A stretch of 64,000 nucleotides of DNA from Mycolicibacterium parafortuitum (GCF_010725485.1 NZ_AP022598.1:3286001-3350000); one strand, 5' to 3'. Positions 35,189 through 46,374 are shown, counted from the stretch's first letter. Notes: generated by a model from the letters alone, not told the origin. Translations and numbers: made by a program.

Positions 35189-37051
35189 GTGGCAGAACAG
35201 GTCCGCCGGATTTACGGCGCGTCGATGTCACCTGACGCCACCGCGTTCGCCCACCTCGTCGACGACGGCGGGTATCCCCGGGCGGTCCAGCGGTTCCTGC
35301 GCGGGTGGCGCGCGAGCTCGTCGCGTGACGTCGAGCTGCCCGTCGACGGTCCCGTCACCCGGGTACTGCACTCCGCCGACGGGCACTGGCTGGCCTGCCA
35401 AGTCGCGCCCGAAGGCAGCACCCGCAGCCAGATCTGGGTTGTCACAACAGATCCCGATGACCGCGCGGCCCGCCGGATCGACTATTGGCCGTCCGGGGTG
35501 GAGGGCACCGCTGAGCTGATCGGGTGGGACGGCACGCTCGTCGCGGCGATTCTGACCGGTGAGGACGGTGTCGGCAGCTCCTGCCTGATCGATCCCTCGG
35601 GCGGGCCGACCACCGTGCTGGACCGCCGCTCGGGTGGGCGCCTGGTCGACGCGTGGGCCGGTGCCTCGCTGGTGCGCGTCGGCCCGCGCGGCTACCGCGA
35701 CCTGATCATGCTGCGCGGCCTGGTCGAGACCGGCCTGCTGCCCTATGACCCAGGTTCCACCACCGACACCGGTGTGATCCTCGACGACCACCACCCCAGA
35801 CGGCTGCGCACCGGCCCCGACGGGGAGCACTTCGCGCTGTACCAGCCCGCCAAGACCTACGACGTCAACAGCACCGAGGGCTATGTGCGGGCGCTGATCC
35901 GCAGCGAGAACGGCGCCGAACACGCGCGGCTGCTCGAGGTGACGGTGACCGCGGAGGGTGTCACCTACCAGGTGGTGGCCGAACGCCCGGGCTGCGAACT
36001 CGACGAGTTCACCGTCAGCGACGACCTGTCGACGGTGGCTCTGCTGTGGAACCTGCACGGCGCCAGCGAATTACAGATCCTCGAATACGCCGACGGGACG
36101 CTCTATGATCCGATCCCGCTGCCGGGCATGGTGGCCAGTGAGCTCAGCATCAGTGCCGGCGGATCGATGCTGGCGCTGACGGTCGAGGGTCCGTCGAACC
36201 CACCGGCGGTGGAACTGGTCGATCCCCGCACCCGGGAGTGGCAACTCGTCGACCGCGAGCCCTCCCGCGGCCCGGTGTCGGCCGATCCGACCCTGGAGAC
36301 CATCACCGCGCGGGACGGCATGACCTTCAGCGGATGGCTGTTCACCCCGCCCGAGGGCGTCGAGACGATCGGCGCGATGCTGTTCCTGCACGGCGGACCC
36401 GAAGGGCAGGGCAGACCCGGATACAACGAGTTCTTCCCGGCGCTGCTGCAGGAGGGGATCTGTGTCTTCCTGCCGAACGTGCGCGGTTCGGGCGGATTCG
36501 GCCGGTCCTTCATGCACGCCGACGACCGCGAGCGCCGGTTCGCCGCGATCGACGACGTCGCCGATGCGGTGCGGTTCCTGGTCGACGGCGGTCACGCGCC
36601 CGCAGGCAAGGTGGCGTGCTGCGGATGGTCCTACGGGGGATACCTGACCCAGGCCGCGTTGGCGTTCCACCCCGACCACTTCGCCGCGGGCATCAGCATC
36701 TGTGGCATGAGCGACCTGAACACCTGGTACCGCAACACCGAACAGTGGATCGCCGCGGCGGCCTACCCCAAATACGGGCATCCGGTCAGCGACCAGGATC
36801 TGCTGGAGCGGCTGTCCCCGCTGCCGCGCGCCGAGGCGATCACCGCGCCACTGCTGCTCGTCCACGGCCTCAACGACACCAATGTGCCGCCGAGCGAGTC
36901 GCAGCAGATGTGTGAAGCGCTGAGCGCGCTCGGACGCAAGGTCGAACTGCTGACCTTCGACGACGACGGCCACGAGATCGACAAACGGGAGAACCGCGCG
37001 GTGTTGCGGCGCGCGATGTGCGATTGGCTCACCGCGGCATTCGCTGGATGA
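35189..37051 (+). CDS. S9 family prolyl-oligopeptidase-type peptidase
   Basis: A 620-residue protein with an N-terminal seven-bladed beta-propeller region (about 30-350) and a C-terminal alpha/beta hydrolase domain (about 365-620). The nucleophile elbow is GWSYGGY, Ser481; the Asp lies in LLVHGLNDTNVPPSES and the His in DDDGHEI. The oxyanion-side motif LFLHGGPEGQ is also present. It has no signal peptide. Relatives cleave short peptides or act as acylaminoacyl-peptidases. GTG 35189 starts a normal-length protein; the frame is open to 35087. Confidence 0.9.
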   Translation: MAEQVRRIYGASMSPDATAFAHLVDDGGYPRAVQRFLRGWRASSSRDVELPVDGPVTRVLHSADGHWLACQVAPEGSTRSQIWVVTTDPDDRAARRIDYWPSGVEGTAELIGWDGTLVAAILTGEDGVGSSCLIDPSGGPTTVLDRRSGGRLVDAWAGASLVRVGPRGYRDLIMLRGLVETGLLPYDPGSTTDTGVILDDHHPRRLRTGPDGEHFALYQPAKTYDVNSTEGYVRALIRSENGAEHARLLEVTVTAEGVTYQVVAERPGCELDEFTVSDDLSTVALLWNLHGASELQILEYADGTLYDPIPLPGMVASELSISAGGSMLALTVEGPSNPPAVELVDPRTREWQLVDREPSRGPVSADPTLETITARDGMTFSGWLFTPPEGVETIGAMLFLHGGPEGQGRPGYNEFFPALLQEGICVFLPNVRGSGGFGRSFMHADDRERRFAAIDDVADAVRFLVDGGHAPAGKVACCGWSYGGYLTQAALAFHPDHFAAGISICGMSDLNTWYRNTEQWIAAAAYPKYGHPVSDQDLLERLSPLPRAEAITAPLLLVHGLNDTNVPPSESQQMCEALSALGRKVELLTFDDDGHEIDKRENRAVLRRAMCDWLTAAFAG

Positions 37052-37066
37052 CCTGTCCGAGCCGAG

Positions 37067-37091
37067 GTTTATCTGAATTTTCCGCGGGGTA
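37067..37091 (+). promoter_or_regulatory. SigF-like promoter
   Basis: GTTT (37067-37070) and GGGTA (37087-37091) are spaced 16 nt apart, matching the consensus of mycobacterial SigF promoters (GTTT-N15-17-GGGTA). It lies about 50 nt before the start of the small membrane protein at 37141, whose AAGGAGG site is at about 37129. Confidence 0.6.
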
Positions 37092-37140
37092 AAACCTTGC
37101 TGCGCGCCACTTCCGGGCGCGCAGACCAAGGAGGCACACA

Positions 37141-37344
37141 ATGCGAGGAATTCTCGGGGTCATTGTGCTCGTCTGGTTGTTGATCGGCGTGTTCGCCGCG
37201 TATCAACGCGATTACTTCAGCGGTAGCGAAACGAATTGCGCCACAGCCGGAAGCATCGCATTGACCGTCGTGGCCGGGCCGCTGAACTATGCGGGCGTCA
37301 ACCCGAAGGTCACCGAATGCAACGTCCCGCAACCCAGTCAGTAG
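37141..37344 (+). CDS. Small membrane or exported protein
   Basis: A 67-residue protein with one N-terminal hydrophobic helix (residues 4-20, ILGVIVLVWLLIGVFAAY) and a short outer part with two Cys (NCATAG and TECNVP), probably disulfide-linked. A CATAGSIALTVVAGPLNY segment may be a second, weaker hydrophobic stretch. No known family is certain. It has an excellent AAGGAGG ribosome binding site and a SigF-like promoter, suggesting expression under stress or in stationary phase. Confidence 0.75.
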   Translation: MRGILGVIVLVWLLIGVFAAYQRDYFSGSETNCATAGSIALTVVAGPLNYAGVNPKVTECNVPQPSQ

Positions 37345-37380
37345 AACGCTGATTGGCCGTCTGGAGAGAAATGGACTGAC

Positions 37381-37536
37381 ATGATCGTCTTCGGAGCGCT
37401 TCTGCTGCTTCTGGGGTACCTGTTCAGCATGCCGATCCTGTTCTACATCGGCATCGTGCTGCTCGTCATCGGTGCGGTGTTCTGGATCCTGGGATCCGTC
37501 GGCCGACCGGTCGCGGGCCGCCGAGCCTGGTATTAG
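37381..37536 (+). CDS. DUF6131-type tiny membrane protein
   Basis: A 51-residue protein, MIVFGALLLLLGYLFSMPILF..., with two hydrophobic helices (about 2-14 and 17-35) and a basic tail GRPVAGRRAWY. The pattern and length fit the DUF6131 family of actinobacterial membrane proteins. It follows the preceding small gene by 36 bp on the same strand, so both likely share the SigF-like promoter. It converges on the TetR gene with 20 bp between them. Confidence 0.7.
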   Translation: MIVFGALLLLLGYLFSMPILFYIGIVLLVIGAVFWILGSVGRPVAGRRAWY

Positions 37537-37556
37537 CAGCGGGACCCACGCGACGT

Positions 37557-38171
37557 CTAGCTGTTTGCGGCCGAGGTCAGCGCCGCGACCGTCATCTCCC
37601 GGAGGACGGTGCGCGAGCTGGCCTCGGCCGTTTTCGTCGCTCCCGGCTTCATGCTGTGGGCCGTCGAGTTGAGCAGGCCGAATGTTCCGTGCGCCATCAC
37701 CCGTGCGGCGGCCTCGGTCAGCAGGGGATCGCGCCGCTGCAACACATCCACCCAGATCTCGACGTACTGCCGCTGTTTACGCCGCACCTGACGCTTGGCC
37801 GCGGGCGGCAGGTTGCCCAGGTCGCGGTCCTGGATGCGGATCAGGTCGGACTCGTCGAGGGCGAAGTCCAGATGGAAGTCGATCAGGTTCTGCAGCGCCG
37901 AGTCCGCATCGGCGGCGGCGTCGGCCACGTCGCTCGCACCGGCCAGCAGCCGGGTGCTGATCCCCACCAGCAGCTCCGACAGCAGGGCCTCCTTGTTCGG
38001 GAAATGCCGGTAGATCGCCGGGCCGCTGACCCCGGCCGCGGCGCCGATGTCCTCCAGCCGCACCGCCAGATAGCCGTGTTCGGCGAACAGCCGCTCGGCA
38101 GCGGCGACCAGTTGACCACGGCGATCGGACTTCGCCCTGCTGCGTGGCGAGGCCGCGTCCGTGGAAGCCAT
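37557..38171 (-). CDS. bkaR: TetR-family repressor of the branched-chain acid operon (BkaR-type)
   Basis: A 204-residue TetR protein. The HTH domain (about 18-65) reads GQLVAAAERLFAEHGYLAVRLEDIGAAAGVSGPAIYRHFPNKEALLSELL; the rest is a helical ligand domain. It is divergent from accD1 with two copies of a GTTA-N8-TAAC palindrome between the starts. By position and sequence it matches Rv2506 (BkaR), known as a repressor of the adjacent branched-chain keto-acid operon. The effector is probably an acyl-CoA of the pathway (inference). Confidence 0.9.
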   Translation of the reverse strand: MASTDAASPRSRAKSDRRGQLVAAAERLFAEHGYLAVRLEDIGAAAGVSGPAIYRHFPNKEALLSELLVGISTRLLAGASDVADAAADADSALQNLIDFHLDFALDESDLIRIQDRDLGNLPPAAKRQVRRKQRQYVEIWVDVLQRRDPLLTEAAARVMAHGTFGLLNSTAHSMKPGATKTAEASSRTVLREMTVAALTSAANS

Positions 38172-38205
38172 GTGACGAACCTCCCGCCGATGGTGGACAC
38201 CAACA

Positions 38206-39816
<1,611 letters not shown>

Positions 39817-39818
39817 AC

Positions 39819-41801
39819 ATGTTCGATACGGTTCTGGTGGCCAACCGCGGCGAGATCGCGGTCCGGGTCATCCGCACGCTGCGGGCGATGGGTATCCGCT
39901 CGGTCGCGGTGTTCAGCGACGCCGACGCCGGTGCCCGGCACGTCCGGGAGGCCGACGTCGCAGTCAACATCGGCCCCGCCCCGGCGCGACAGAGCTACCT
40001 GTCCGTCGACGCGCTGCTTTCCGCGATCGAACGCACCGGCGCGCAGGCCGTCCACCCCGGCTACGGATTCCTGTCGGAGAACTCGCAATTCGCCGATGCG
40101 CTGAAGTCCGCCGGTGTGGTGTTCATCGGTCCGCCGGTCTCGGCGATCGAGACCATGGGGGACAAGATCTCGGCCAAGGCGGCCGTCTCGGCGTTCGGTG
40201 TCCCCGTGGTTCCTGGTATCTCGCGGCCCGGCTTGACCGACGACGATCTGATCGCCGGCGCGCCGGAGATCGGTTTCCCGGTTCTGGTGAAACCGTCCGC
40301 CGGCGGCGGCGGCAAGGGTATGCGGGTCGTGCACGACGCCGCCGATCTGCCCGCCGCGCTCGCCAGCGCGCGCCGCGAAGCGGCGTCGGCGTTCAATGAC
40401 GACACCCTGTTCCTCGAGCGGTTCGTGCTCAACCCGCGCCACATCGAGGTGCAGGTGCTCGCCGACACCCACGGCAACATCGTGCAGCTCGGTGAGCGGG
40501 AGTGCAGCCTGCAGCGCCGCCACCAGAAGGTCATCGAAGAGGCGCCGTCGCCGCTCCTCGATCCCGAGACCCGCGCGCGGATCGGCACCGCCGCATGCGA
40601 CACCGCCCGCAGCGTCGACTACACCGGCGCGGGCACCGTGGAGTTCATCGTGTCTGCCGACCGGCCCGACGAGTTCTTCTTCATGGAGATGAACACCCGC
40701 CTGCAGGTCGAACATCCGGTCACCGAGATGGTGACCGGACTGGACCTGGTCGAGCTGCAGGTCCGGGTCGCCTCGGGAGAGAAGCTGCCGATCGCGCAGC
40801 ACGACATCCGGCTCGACGGCCACGCGATCGAGGCCCGGGTGTACGCCGAGGACCCCGCGCGCGGCTTCCTGCCCACCGGCGGCGATGTCGCCGGTCTGCG
40901 GGAACCGGCCGGACCCGGGATCCGCGTCGACTCCGGGTTGCGGGTCGGCACCGTGGTCGGCAGCGACTACGACCCGATGCTGGCCAAGGTGATCGCGCAC
41001 GCCGCCGACCGGCCGGCCGCACTGCGCGCGCTCGATGCCGCGCTCGCCGACACCGCGGTCCTCGGGCTGACCACCAACGTGGAGTTCCTTCGCTTCCTGC
41101 TCGCCGACCCCGACGTCGCCGCCGGTGACCTGGACACCGGGCTGCTCGACCGGCGGCTGCCCGACTTCGTGCCCGCGCCTCCCTCCGACGAGGATCTGAT
41201 CGCCGGCGCCGCCTACCGCTGGCTGCGGTCCTGGCCTGCGACGCCCGCCGACCCGTGGGAGGCGCCGTCGGGCTGGCGCATCGCCGGCCGCGCACCCACC
41301 ACCGTCCGGTTGCACGCCGGTGAGCGCACCGACCACGTCTGGCTCACCGGCACCCCCGACAGTGCGACCGCGACCGTCGAAGGCGGGGAAACCCGAACGC
41401 TGCGCGCCGAATTGGACGGGGACCGGCTCGCGGTCACGATCGACGGACTGCGCACCGACTACGCCGTCGCCGAGGCCGGACACCAGGTGTGGCTGGCCGG
41501 CGCCGGACGCGTCGCGATGGTCGAGGAGGTCCGTGAGGCGCCGGTGCGCCCCGACGACGAACACAGCGGAGACGCCGAACTGACCAGCCCCATGCCGGGC
41601 GCCGTGGTCGCCGTCGGCGTCGAGGACGGGGCGACCGTCGCGGCGGGGACCGTGGTGGTCACCGTCGAGGCGATGAAGATGGAGCACGCGTTGTCCGCAC
41701 CCGTCGACGGGATGGTGGAGTTGTTGGTCGACGCGGGCGAACAAGTCAAGGTGGGTCAGGTCCTGGCCCGCGTCACGGCAAGCAAGGAGCCGCAAGCATG
41801 A
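39819..41801 (+). CDS. accA1: Acyl-CoA carboxylase alpha subunit (biotin carboxylase/BCCP)
   Basis: A 660-residue biotin-dependent subunit. It has a biotin carboxylase domain (1-445) with [21 protein letters not shown], the ATP-grasp loop [12 protein letters not shown] and [14 protein letters not shown]; then a linker (BT) domain and a C-terminal biotinyl domain with VEAMKMEH, biotin-Lys620. It works with AccD1 in leucine catabolism. It starts 2 bp after accD1 and overlaps fadE19 by 4 nt (ATGA). Confidence 0.95.
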   Translation: MFDTVLVANRGEIAVRVIRTLRAMGIRSVAVFSDADAGARHVREADVAVNIGPAPARQSYLSVDALLSAIERTGAQAVHPGYGFLSENSQFADALKSAGVVFIGPPVSAIETMGDKISAKAAVSAFGVPVVPGISRPGLTDDDLIAGAPEIGFPVLVKPSAGGGGKGMRVVHDAADLPAALASARREAASAFNDDTLFLERFVLNPRHIEVQVLADTHGNIVQLGERECSLQRRHQKVIEEAPSPLLDPETRARIGTAACDTARSVDYTGAGTVEFIVSADRPDEFFFMEMNTRLQVEHPVTEMVTGLDLVELQVRVASGEKLPIAQHDIRLDGHAIEARVYAEDPARGFLPTGGDVAGLREPAGPGIRVDSGLRVGTVVGSDYDPMLAKVIAHAADRPAALRALDAALADTAVLGLTTNVEFLRFLLADPDVAAGDLDTGLLDRRLPDFVPAPPSDEDLIAGAAYRWLRSWPATPADPWEAPSGWRIAGRAPTTVRLHAGERTDHVWLTGTPDSATATVEGGETRTLRAELDGDRLAVTIDGLRTDYAVAEAGHQVWLAGAGRVAMVEEVREAPVRPDDEHSGDAELTSPMPGAVVAVGVEDGATVAAGTVVVTVEAMKMEHALSAPVDGMVELLVDAGEQVKVGQVLARVTASKEPQA

Positions 41802-42958
41802 CCGATTTTCTCGCGACCGGGACCCTTCCCGACCACTACGCGGAGCTGGCCAAGACGGTGCGGGACTTCGCCCAGAGCGTCGTCGCACCCGTCGCGGCCA
41901 AACACGACGAGGAGCACTCGTTCCCGTACGAAGTCGTTTCCGGCATGGCCGACATGGGGCTGTTCGGCCTGCCGTTCCCCGAGGAGTACGGCGGCATGGG
42001 CGGCGACTACTTCGCGCTGTGCCTGGCGCTGGAGGAGCTCGGCAAGGTCGACCAGAGTGTGGCGATCACGCTGGAGGCCGGCGTCTCCCTCGGGGCGATG
42101 CCGGTGTACCGGTTCGGCTCCGAGGACCAGAAGCAGGAATGGCTGCCGCTGCTGGCCAGTGGCAAGGCCCTCGGCGCGTTCGGCCTGACCGAGGCGGGCG
42201 GCGGCAGCGATGCCGGCGCGACGAAGACCACCGCCAAACTCGACGACGGCCACTGGATCATCAACGGCAGCAAGCAGTTCATCACCAACTCCGGCACCGA
42301 CATCACCAAACTGGTCACCGTCACCGCGGTCACCGGTGAGAACAACGGCAAGAAGGAGATCTCGTCGATCCTGGTGCCGGTCCCGACCCCTGGTTTCACC
42401 GCCGAGCCGGCCTACAACAAGGTGGGCTGGAACGCGTCGGACACCCACCCGCTGAGCTTCGACGACGTCCGGGTTCCCGAGCAGAATCTGCTCGGTGAGC
42501 GTGGCCGCGGCTACGCGAACTTCCTGCGGATCCTCGACGAGGGCCGGATCGCGATCGCGGCGCTGTCGGTCGGTGCTGCGCAGGGCTGCGTGGACGAAAG
42601 CGTCAAGTACGCCAAGGAACGTGAGGCCTTCGGCCGCCCGATCGGCAGCAACCAGGCGATCGCGTTCAAGATCGCCCGGATGGAGGCCCGGGCCCACGTC
42701 GCGCGCGCCGCGTACTACGACGCCGCGGCACTGCTGTTGTCGGGCAAGCCGTTCAAGAAACAGGCCGCGATCGCCAAGATGGTCGCCAGCGAGGCCGCGA
42801 TGGACAACGCCCGCGACGCCACCCAGATCTTCGGCGGCTACGGTTTCATGAACGAGTACTCGGTGGCCCGGCACTACCGCGATTCGAAGATCCTCGAAAT
42901 CGGCGAGGGCACAACAGAAGTGCAGTTGCTGCTGATCGGGCGGGAGCTCGGGCTGTGA
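41798..42958 (+). CDS. fadE19: Acyl-CoA dehydrogenase (isovaleryl-CoA dehydrogenase type)
   Basis: A 386-residue flavoenzyme. Motifs: [19 protein letters not shown] and [17 protein letters not shown] (flavin and substrate contact), [56 protein letters not shown] with the Glu of IGEGT in the usual catalytic-base position of short/medium-chain dehydrogenases. In its operon it should oxidise a branched short-chain acyl-CoA such as isovaleryl- or 2-methylbutyryl-CoA. Both ends overlap neighbours by 4 nt. Confidence 0.92.
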   Translation: MTDFLATGTLPDHYAELAKTVRDFAQSVVAPVAAKHDEEHSFPYEVVSGMADMGLFGLPFPEEYGGMGGDYFALCLALEELGKVDQSVAITLEAGVSLGAMPVYRFGSEDQKQEWLPLLASGKALGAFGLTEAGGGSDAGATKTTAKLDDGHWIINGSKQFITNSGTDITKLVTVTAVTGENNGKKEISSILVPVPTPGFTAEPAYNKVGWNASDTHPLSFDDVRVPEQNLLGERGRGYANFLRILDEGRIAIAALSVGAAQGCVDESVKYAKEREAFGRPIGSNQAIAFKIARMEARAHVARAAYYDAAALLLSGKPFKKQAAIAKMVASEAAMDNARDATQIFGGYGFMNEYSVARHYRDSKILEIGEGTTEVQLLLIGRELGL

Positions 42959-43446
42959 CGGGGAAACGTATCGTCGTCCAGCGCGGGTTGTGGTTCGAGG
43001 AATTCGAGACCGGCGTGATCTATCAGCACCGGCCCGGCCGCACCATCACCGAGGCCGACAACGTGTTGTTCACGACGCTGACGATGAACACCCAGGCGCT
43101 GCACCTCGATGCCGCGTTCTCGGATGCGTTGCCGCCGTTCAACCAGCGGCTGGTCAACTCGATGTTCACGCTGTCGACGCTGGTCGGACTTTCGGTCGCG
43201 CAGCTGACCCAGGGCACGATCGTCGGCAACCTCGGGTTCGGTGAGGTGGCTTTTCCGAAACCGCTCTTCCACGGCGACACGCTGTACGCCGAGACCGAGG
43301 TCACCGACAAGCGGGAATCCAAGAGCCGCCCGGGGGAGGGGATCGTCACCTTCAGCCACGTCGGGCGCAACCAGCACGGCGATGTCGTGGCGACGGCATC
43401 GCGCAAGACCATGGTGCGCAAGCGACCCGAAGGAGATGCGCAGTGA
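42955..43446 (+). CDS. MaoC-like hydratase
   Basis: A 163-residue hotdog-fold protein. It starts GKRIVVQRGLWFEEFETGVIYQHRPGRTITEADNVLFTTLTMNTQALHLDAAF, the R-hydratase-like MaoC pattern in which Asp and His (here D35-N-V... and LHLD) line the active site, and continues with GNLGFGEVAFPKPLFHGDTLYAETEV. It would hydrate an enoyl-CoA in the branched-chain route (Rv2499c position). GTG start in a GTGA overlap with fadE19. Confidence 0.88.
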   Translation: MTGKRIVVQRGLWFEEFETGVIYQHRPGRTITEADNVLFTTLTMNTQALHLDAAFSDALPPFNQRLVNSMFTLSTLVGLSVAQLTQGTIVGNLGFGEVAFPKPLFHGDTLYAETEVTDKRESKSRPGEGIVTFSHVGRNQHGDVVATASRKTMVRKRPEGDAQ

Positions 43447-44246
43447 CCCTGGCGCCTGGCACGGCGTGGCTGTTCTGCCCCGCGGACCGACCGGAACGAT
43501 TCGAGAAGGCCGCCGCGGCAGCCGATATCGTGATCCTCGACCTGGAGGACGGGGTGGCGGCCAAGGACCGGCCTGCGGCCCGCGAGGCGTTGGTGAACAC
43601 CCCACTGGACCCGCAGCGGACCGTGGTGCGGGTCAACCCCACCGGCACCGCCGATCACGAAGCAGACCTGCAAGCCGTCTCGCGCACCGCGTACACCACG
43701 GTGATGCTGGCCAAAACCGAAGCACCAGAACAGGTCAGCGCGTTGGCGCCGTGGGACGTGATCGTGCTGATCGAGACGCCGCTGGGCGCGCTGAACGTCG
43801 TCGAGCTGGCCCGGGTGGACAACGCGTACGCGTTGATGTGGGGCGCCGAGGACCTGTTCGCCGCGCTCGGCGGGACGGCCAACCGCTACCCGGACGGCTC
43901 CTACCGCGAGGTCGCCCGCCATGTCCGGTCCCAGACGCTGCTGGCCGCCAAGGCCTACGGGAGGGTGGCGCTGGATTCGGTGTTCCTCGACATCAAGAAT
44001 CTCGGCGGGCTGCGCGATGAGGTCGACGACGCGGTCGCGGTCGGCTTCGACGGCAAGGTCGCGATCCACCCGACGCAGATCGCGGTGATCCGGGACGGCT
44101 ACACGCCGACCGAGAAGGAAGCCGACTGGGCGCGACGGGTGCTGGCCGCGGCGCAGACCGAGCGCGGCGTGTTCCAGTTCGAGGGCCAGATGGTCGACAT
44201 GCCGGTGCTGCGGCGTGCCGAGCGGATCGTCGCGCTGGCGCCCTAG
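43443..44246 (+). CDS. citE: CitE-like beta-hydroxyacyl-CoA lyase
   Basis: A 267-residue HpcH/HpaI-CitE family TIM barrel. Signatures: LFCPADRPERFEKAAAAADIVILDLEDGVAAKDRPAAR (Mg-binding Glu/Asp), VIVLIETPLGALN and YALMWGAEDLFAALGG. The M. tuberculosis orthologue by position, Rv2498c, is known as a stereospecific beta-hydroxyacyl-CoA lyase acting on citramalyl-CoA and related substrates, linking leucine and itaconate breakdown. Last gene of the operon; 1 bp separates its stop from that of the convergent crotonase. Confidence 0.9.
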   Translation: MTLAPGTAWLFCPADRPERFEKAAAAADIVILDLEDGVAAKDRPAAREALVNTPLDPQRTVVRVNPTGTADHEADLQAVSRTAYTTVMLAKTEAPEQVSALAPWDVIVLIETPLGALNVVELARVDNAYALMWGAEDLFAALGGTANRYPDGSYREVARHVRSQTLLAAKAYGRVALDSVFLDIKNLGGLRDEVDDAVAVGFDGKVAIHPTQIAVIRDGYTPTEKEADWARRVLAAAQTERGVFQFEGQMVDMPVLRRAERIVALAP

Positions 44247-44247
44247 G

Positions 44248-45000
44248 TTACTTTCGCTTGGCTGCGGCCAGCCGGGCCGCGAACTCGGGCGATTCGATCG
44301 AGGTGGCCTGCGGGACGATCTCGATGTCGACCGCGAGGCGGTGCTGCTCCAGATCGTCGGTGCCCGGATGGGCGGTGGCGCGCATCGAGGCCTTCGTGGC
44401 CACCACGACGTCGCGAGGCGCACCGGCGGGCCCTGCCGCCAGTTCGCGCGCCCGGGCGACCGGGTCGTCGGCCACTTCGAGGGCGAGCCCGTGGCGGACG
44501 GCGGCCTCGGCGTCGAACCGCATCCCGAACAGCAACGCGGCGCGGGCGGCCTGGGGGCCGGTGATCCGCTGCAGCATCCAGGTCGCGCCGCCGCCGGGAT
44601 GGATGCCCAGCTTCTGGAAGCGGGGGTCGAACATCGCATGGGGCCCGGCGATCCGCACGTCGGCCGCCAGCGCCAGATTGAGTCCTGCACCGACGGCGGC
44701 GCCGTTGACCGCCGCGATCGTCGGAAGGCTGCACTGTGCGACGGCCAGGAAGCCGTCGTAGATCACCCGCAGACCGTCCTCGGTCGCCGCGCCCAGTGCA
44801 GTCAGGTCGGCACCGGCGCAGAACGCCTTGCCCGCCCCGGTGACGATCACCGCGTGCACGCCCGGGTCGGCCTCGGCGGCGCTGACGGCGGCCCGCAGCG
44901 CGGCCGAGATCTCCGCGGTCACGGCGTTGCGGCGGTCGGGATCGTTGATTGTGATGACGGCGACGCGGTCGGTGACCTGCATCAGTACCAGTTCGGACAC
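44248..45000 (-). CDS. Crotonase-family protein (EchA14-like)
   Basis: A 250-residue crotonase. The oxyanion segments [11 protein letters not shown] and [25 protein letters not shown] are present, but the two catalytic Glu positions of enoyl-CoA hydratases are Asn (GAGLNLAL) and Phe (FDPRFQKLG), so simple hydration is doubtful; another CoA reaction is likely. The frame extends to 45504 opposite nothing real. GTG 45000 (MSELVLMQV) or ATG 44982 are possible starts; the former gives the usual N-terminal length. It follows the thioesterase gene by 5 bp. Confidence 0.85.
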   Translation of the reverse strand: MSELVLMQVTDRVAVITINDPDRRNAVTAEISAALRAAVSAAEADPGVHAVIVTGAGKAFCAGADLTALGAATEDGLRVIYDGFLAVAQCSLPTIAAVNGAAVGAGLNLALAADVRIAGPHAMFDPRFQKLGIHPGGGATWMLQRITGPQAARAALLFGMRFDAEAAVRHGLALEVADDPVARARELAAGPAGAPRDVVVATKASMRATAHPGTDDLEQHRLAVDIEIVPQATSIESPEFAARLAAAKRK

Positions 45001-45005
45001 GGGGC

Positions 45006-45782
45006 TCAGCCTAACGACAGCGTGCACAGCACCGCCGCGGCCCGCACCTCGCCGTCGACGGTCAGCGCGATGTCGACGCGCGGAGTGTCGTCGCGGCGAC
45101 GCCAGGCGATGACGACGTCCTCGCCGTACTTGATCGGCTTGCGGTATTCGACGACGGTCCGGTACGGCGCGCTGCAGAGGTCGGGGACGCGGGCGGTCAC
45201 CTCGTGGATCGCGTGCCAGTACGCGGTGTTGGTGACGTGTTCGAACAGGTCGATGTCGGTGCGCCGCAGCGCAAACGGTGTCGTCTCGTCGGCGTCGGTC
45301 AGGTTGTCCAGCCACGGCCGCCATTTGAGCCGGTACTGATCGGTGGTGCTGGAGAACCGTTCGATCAGAGTGTCGGTGGCCCGCTGCGGCGTCAGGGTTT
45401 TCGCGTTGATCGCGATCCAGAACCCCTCGGTCTCGATGCGCCCGCCGTCGCTGCCGACTAGGTCGACGCGCATCGTGCACCACCGCGTCGACAGCGCCGA
45501 GCACCAGCGGCTGAACGCGATCTCATTGGGGAACCCGATCGGTTCGATCACGTCGATGACGGTGCGTTGCACGAGCCAGTGCGGGTGTGCCTCGGCCTCG
45601 CCGGCGTCGACGAGGTTCTCCGCGCCGACCTCCTGGATGTAGCGCGCGACGCCGTCGAGCCGAAGCGTCAGGTCGCAGCCGATGTCGCCGGTCGCCACCG
45701 GCCACGCGGTGCGGTACACGTAGCCGGAGTCCGGCTGCACGACCAGTCGCTGATCGAGTGGGCCGTCCGGGCTGGTGGGCAT
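45006..45782 (-). CDS. Acyl-ACP thioesterase-like double-hotdog protein
   Basis: A 258-residue protein resembling plant FatA/bacterial acyl-ACP thioesterases. The first hotdog has [21 protein letters not shown] and [21 protein letters not shown]; the second has [23 protein letters not shown] (the Asp/Asn-His active-site helix region) and [15 protein letters not shown]. It would free fatty acids from an ACP or CoA. Co-directional with the crotonase (5-bp gap). A perfect inverted repeat lies just upstream of its start. Confidence 0.85.
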   Translation of the reverse strand: MPTSPDGPLDQRLVVQPDSGYVYRTAWPVATGDIGCDLTLRLDGVARYIQEVGAENLVDAGEAEAHPHWLVQRTVIDVIEPIGFPNEIAFSRWCSALSTRWCTMRVDLVGSDGGRIETEGFWIAINAKTLTPQRATDTLIERFSSTTDQYRLKWRPWLDNLTDADETTPFALRRTDIDLFEHVTNTAYWHAIHEVTARVPDLCSAPYRTVVEYRKPIKYGEDVVIAWRRRDDTPRVDIALTVDGEVRAAAVLCTLSLG

Positions 45783-45812
45783 CGAGGCCAGCCTACGGGC
45801 GGAGCCCGTCCG

Positions 45813-45869
45813 CGAGTCTGAACTTGTCGGCGACTTTCCGGCCGGAACTCGCCGACAAGTTCAGACTCG
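45813..45869. repeat. 21-bp perfect inverted repeat with inner palindrome
   Basis: Arms 45813-45833 and 45849-45869 are exactly complementary over 21 bp (CGAGTCTGAACTTGTCGG... ). The 15-nt loop holds TTCCGGCCGGAA, itself self-complementary. It lies between the SnoaL-like gene's stop (45875) and the thioesterase start, both on minus. It could end the upstream transcript; its length and perfection exceed the usual need. Confidence 0.7.
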
Positions 45870-45874
45870 GCGGG

Positions 45875-46282
45875 TCAGAACTCGCCCCAACCGCCTTGCA
45901 CCATCGTCTGGAACTTCCACTCGCCACCCAATTTCACCAACAGATCGCCGTAGCGCACCTGCTGGCTGAAGTCGCCCGCGGTGATGGTGGCGTCGGTGAT
46001 GACGAACACCAGGTTCTCGTTGATGAAGTGCGGGGTGCGCACCGACTCCATCGACACGTCGCCGGCGTCACCGAGCTGTTCGGTCATCTGCGCGACGAAT
46101 TTGGCTCGGTCACAGGATGCGGCGTAGCCGTCGGTGACCTCGTTGAGCGGGAACATCGCCTGATCGGCCATCGCCTCGATGTCCTTGGCGACTGCCAGCG
46201 CGTCGTAGTTGGCGAACCAGGACATCACCTCCTGGACGTCGACGGCGGACGGCGTGAAGGCGGTCTGGGTGGGCAGCGACAT
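45875..46282 (-). CDS. SnoaL/NTF2-like domain protein
   Basis: A 135-residue protein with a cone-shaped NTF2/SnoaL fold pattern: VQEVMSWFANYDALAVAKDIEAMADQAMFPLNEVTDG at the N-terminus, then alternating strands ending KLGGEWKFQTMVQGGWGEF. Such domains act as small hydrolases, cyclases or binding subunits; the activity here is unknown. ATG 46282 is used rather than the frame opening at 46327, which would run into the palindrome. Divergent from a TetR regulator, a likely controller. Confidence 0.78.
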   Translation of the reverse strand: MSLPTQTAFTPSAVDVQEVMSWFANYDALAVAKDIEAMADQAMFPLNEVTDGYAASCDRAKFVAQMTEQLGDAGDVSMESVRTPHFINENLVFVITDATITAGDFSQQVRYGDLLVKLGGEWKFQTMVQGGWGEF

Positions 46283-46306
46283 CTTCGATCCTCTCGATCT
46301 GATCTT

Positions 46307-46333
46307 CGTACTATGTACGGTGTACAACGTACG
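46307..46333. promoter_or_regulatory. Candidate TetR operator
   Basis: An imperfect palindrome CGTAC-TA-TGTAC-GGT-GTACA-AC-GTACG with a perfect core TGTAC-GGT-GTACA at 46314-46326. It lies in the 92-bp gap between the SnoaL-like gene and the tetR gene, as expected for an autoregulated divergent pair. Confidence 0.6.
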
Positions 46334-46374
46334 GGAAACTTTGCGGCTCGGCCAGGTCCATTACGATCGGCCGG

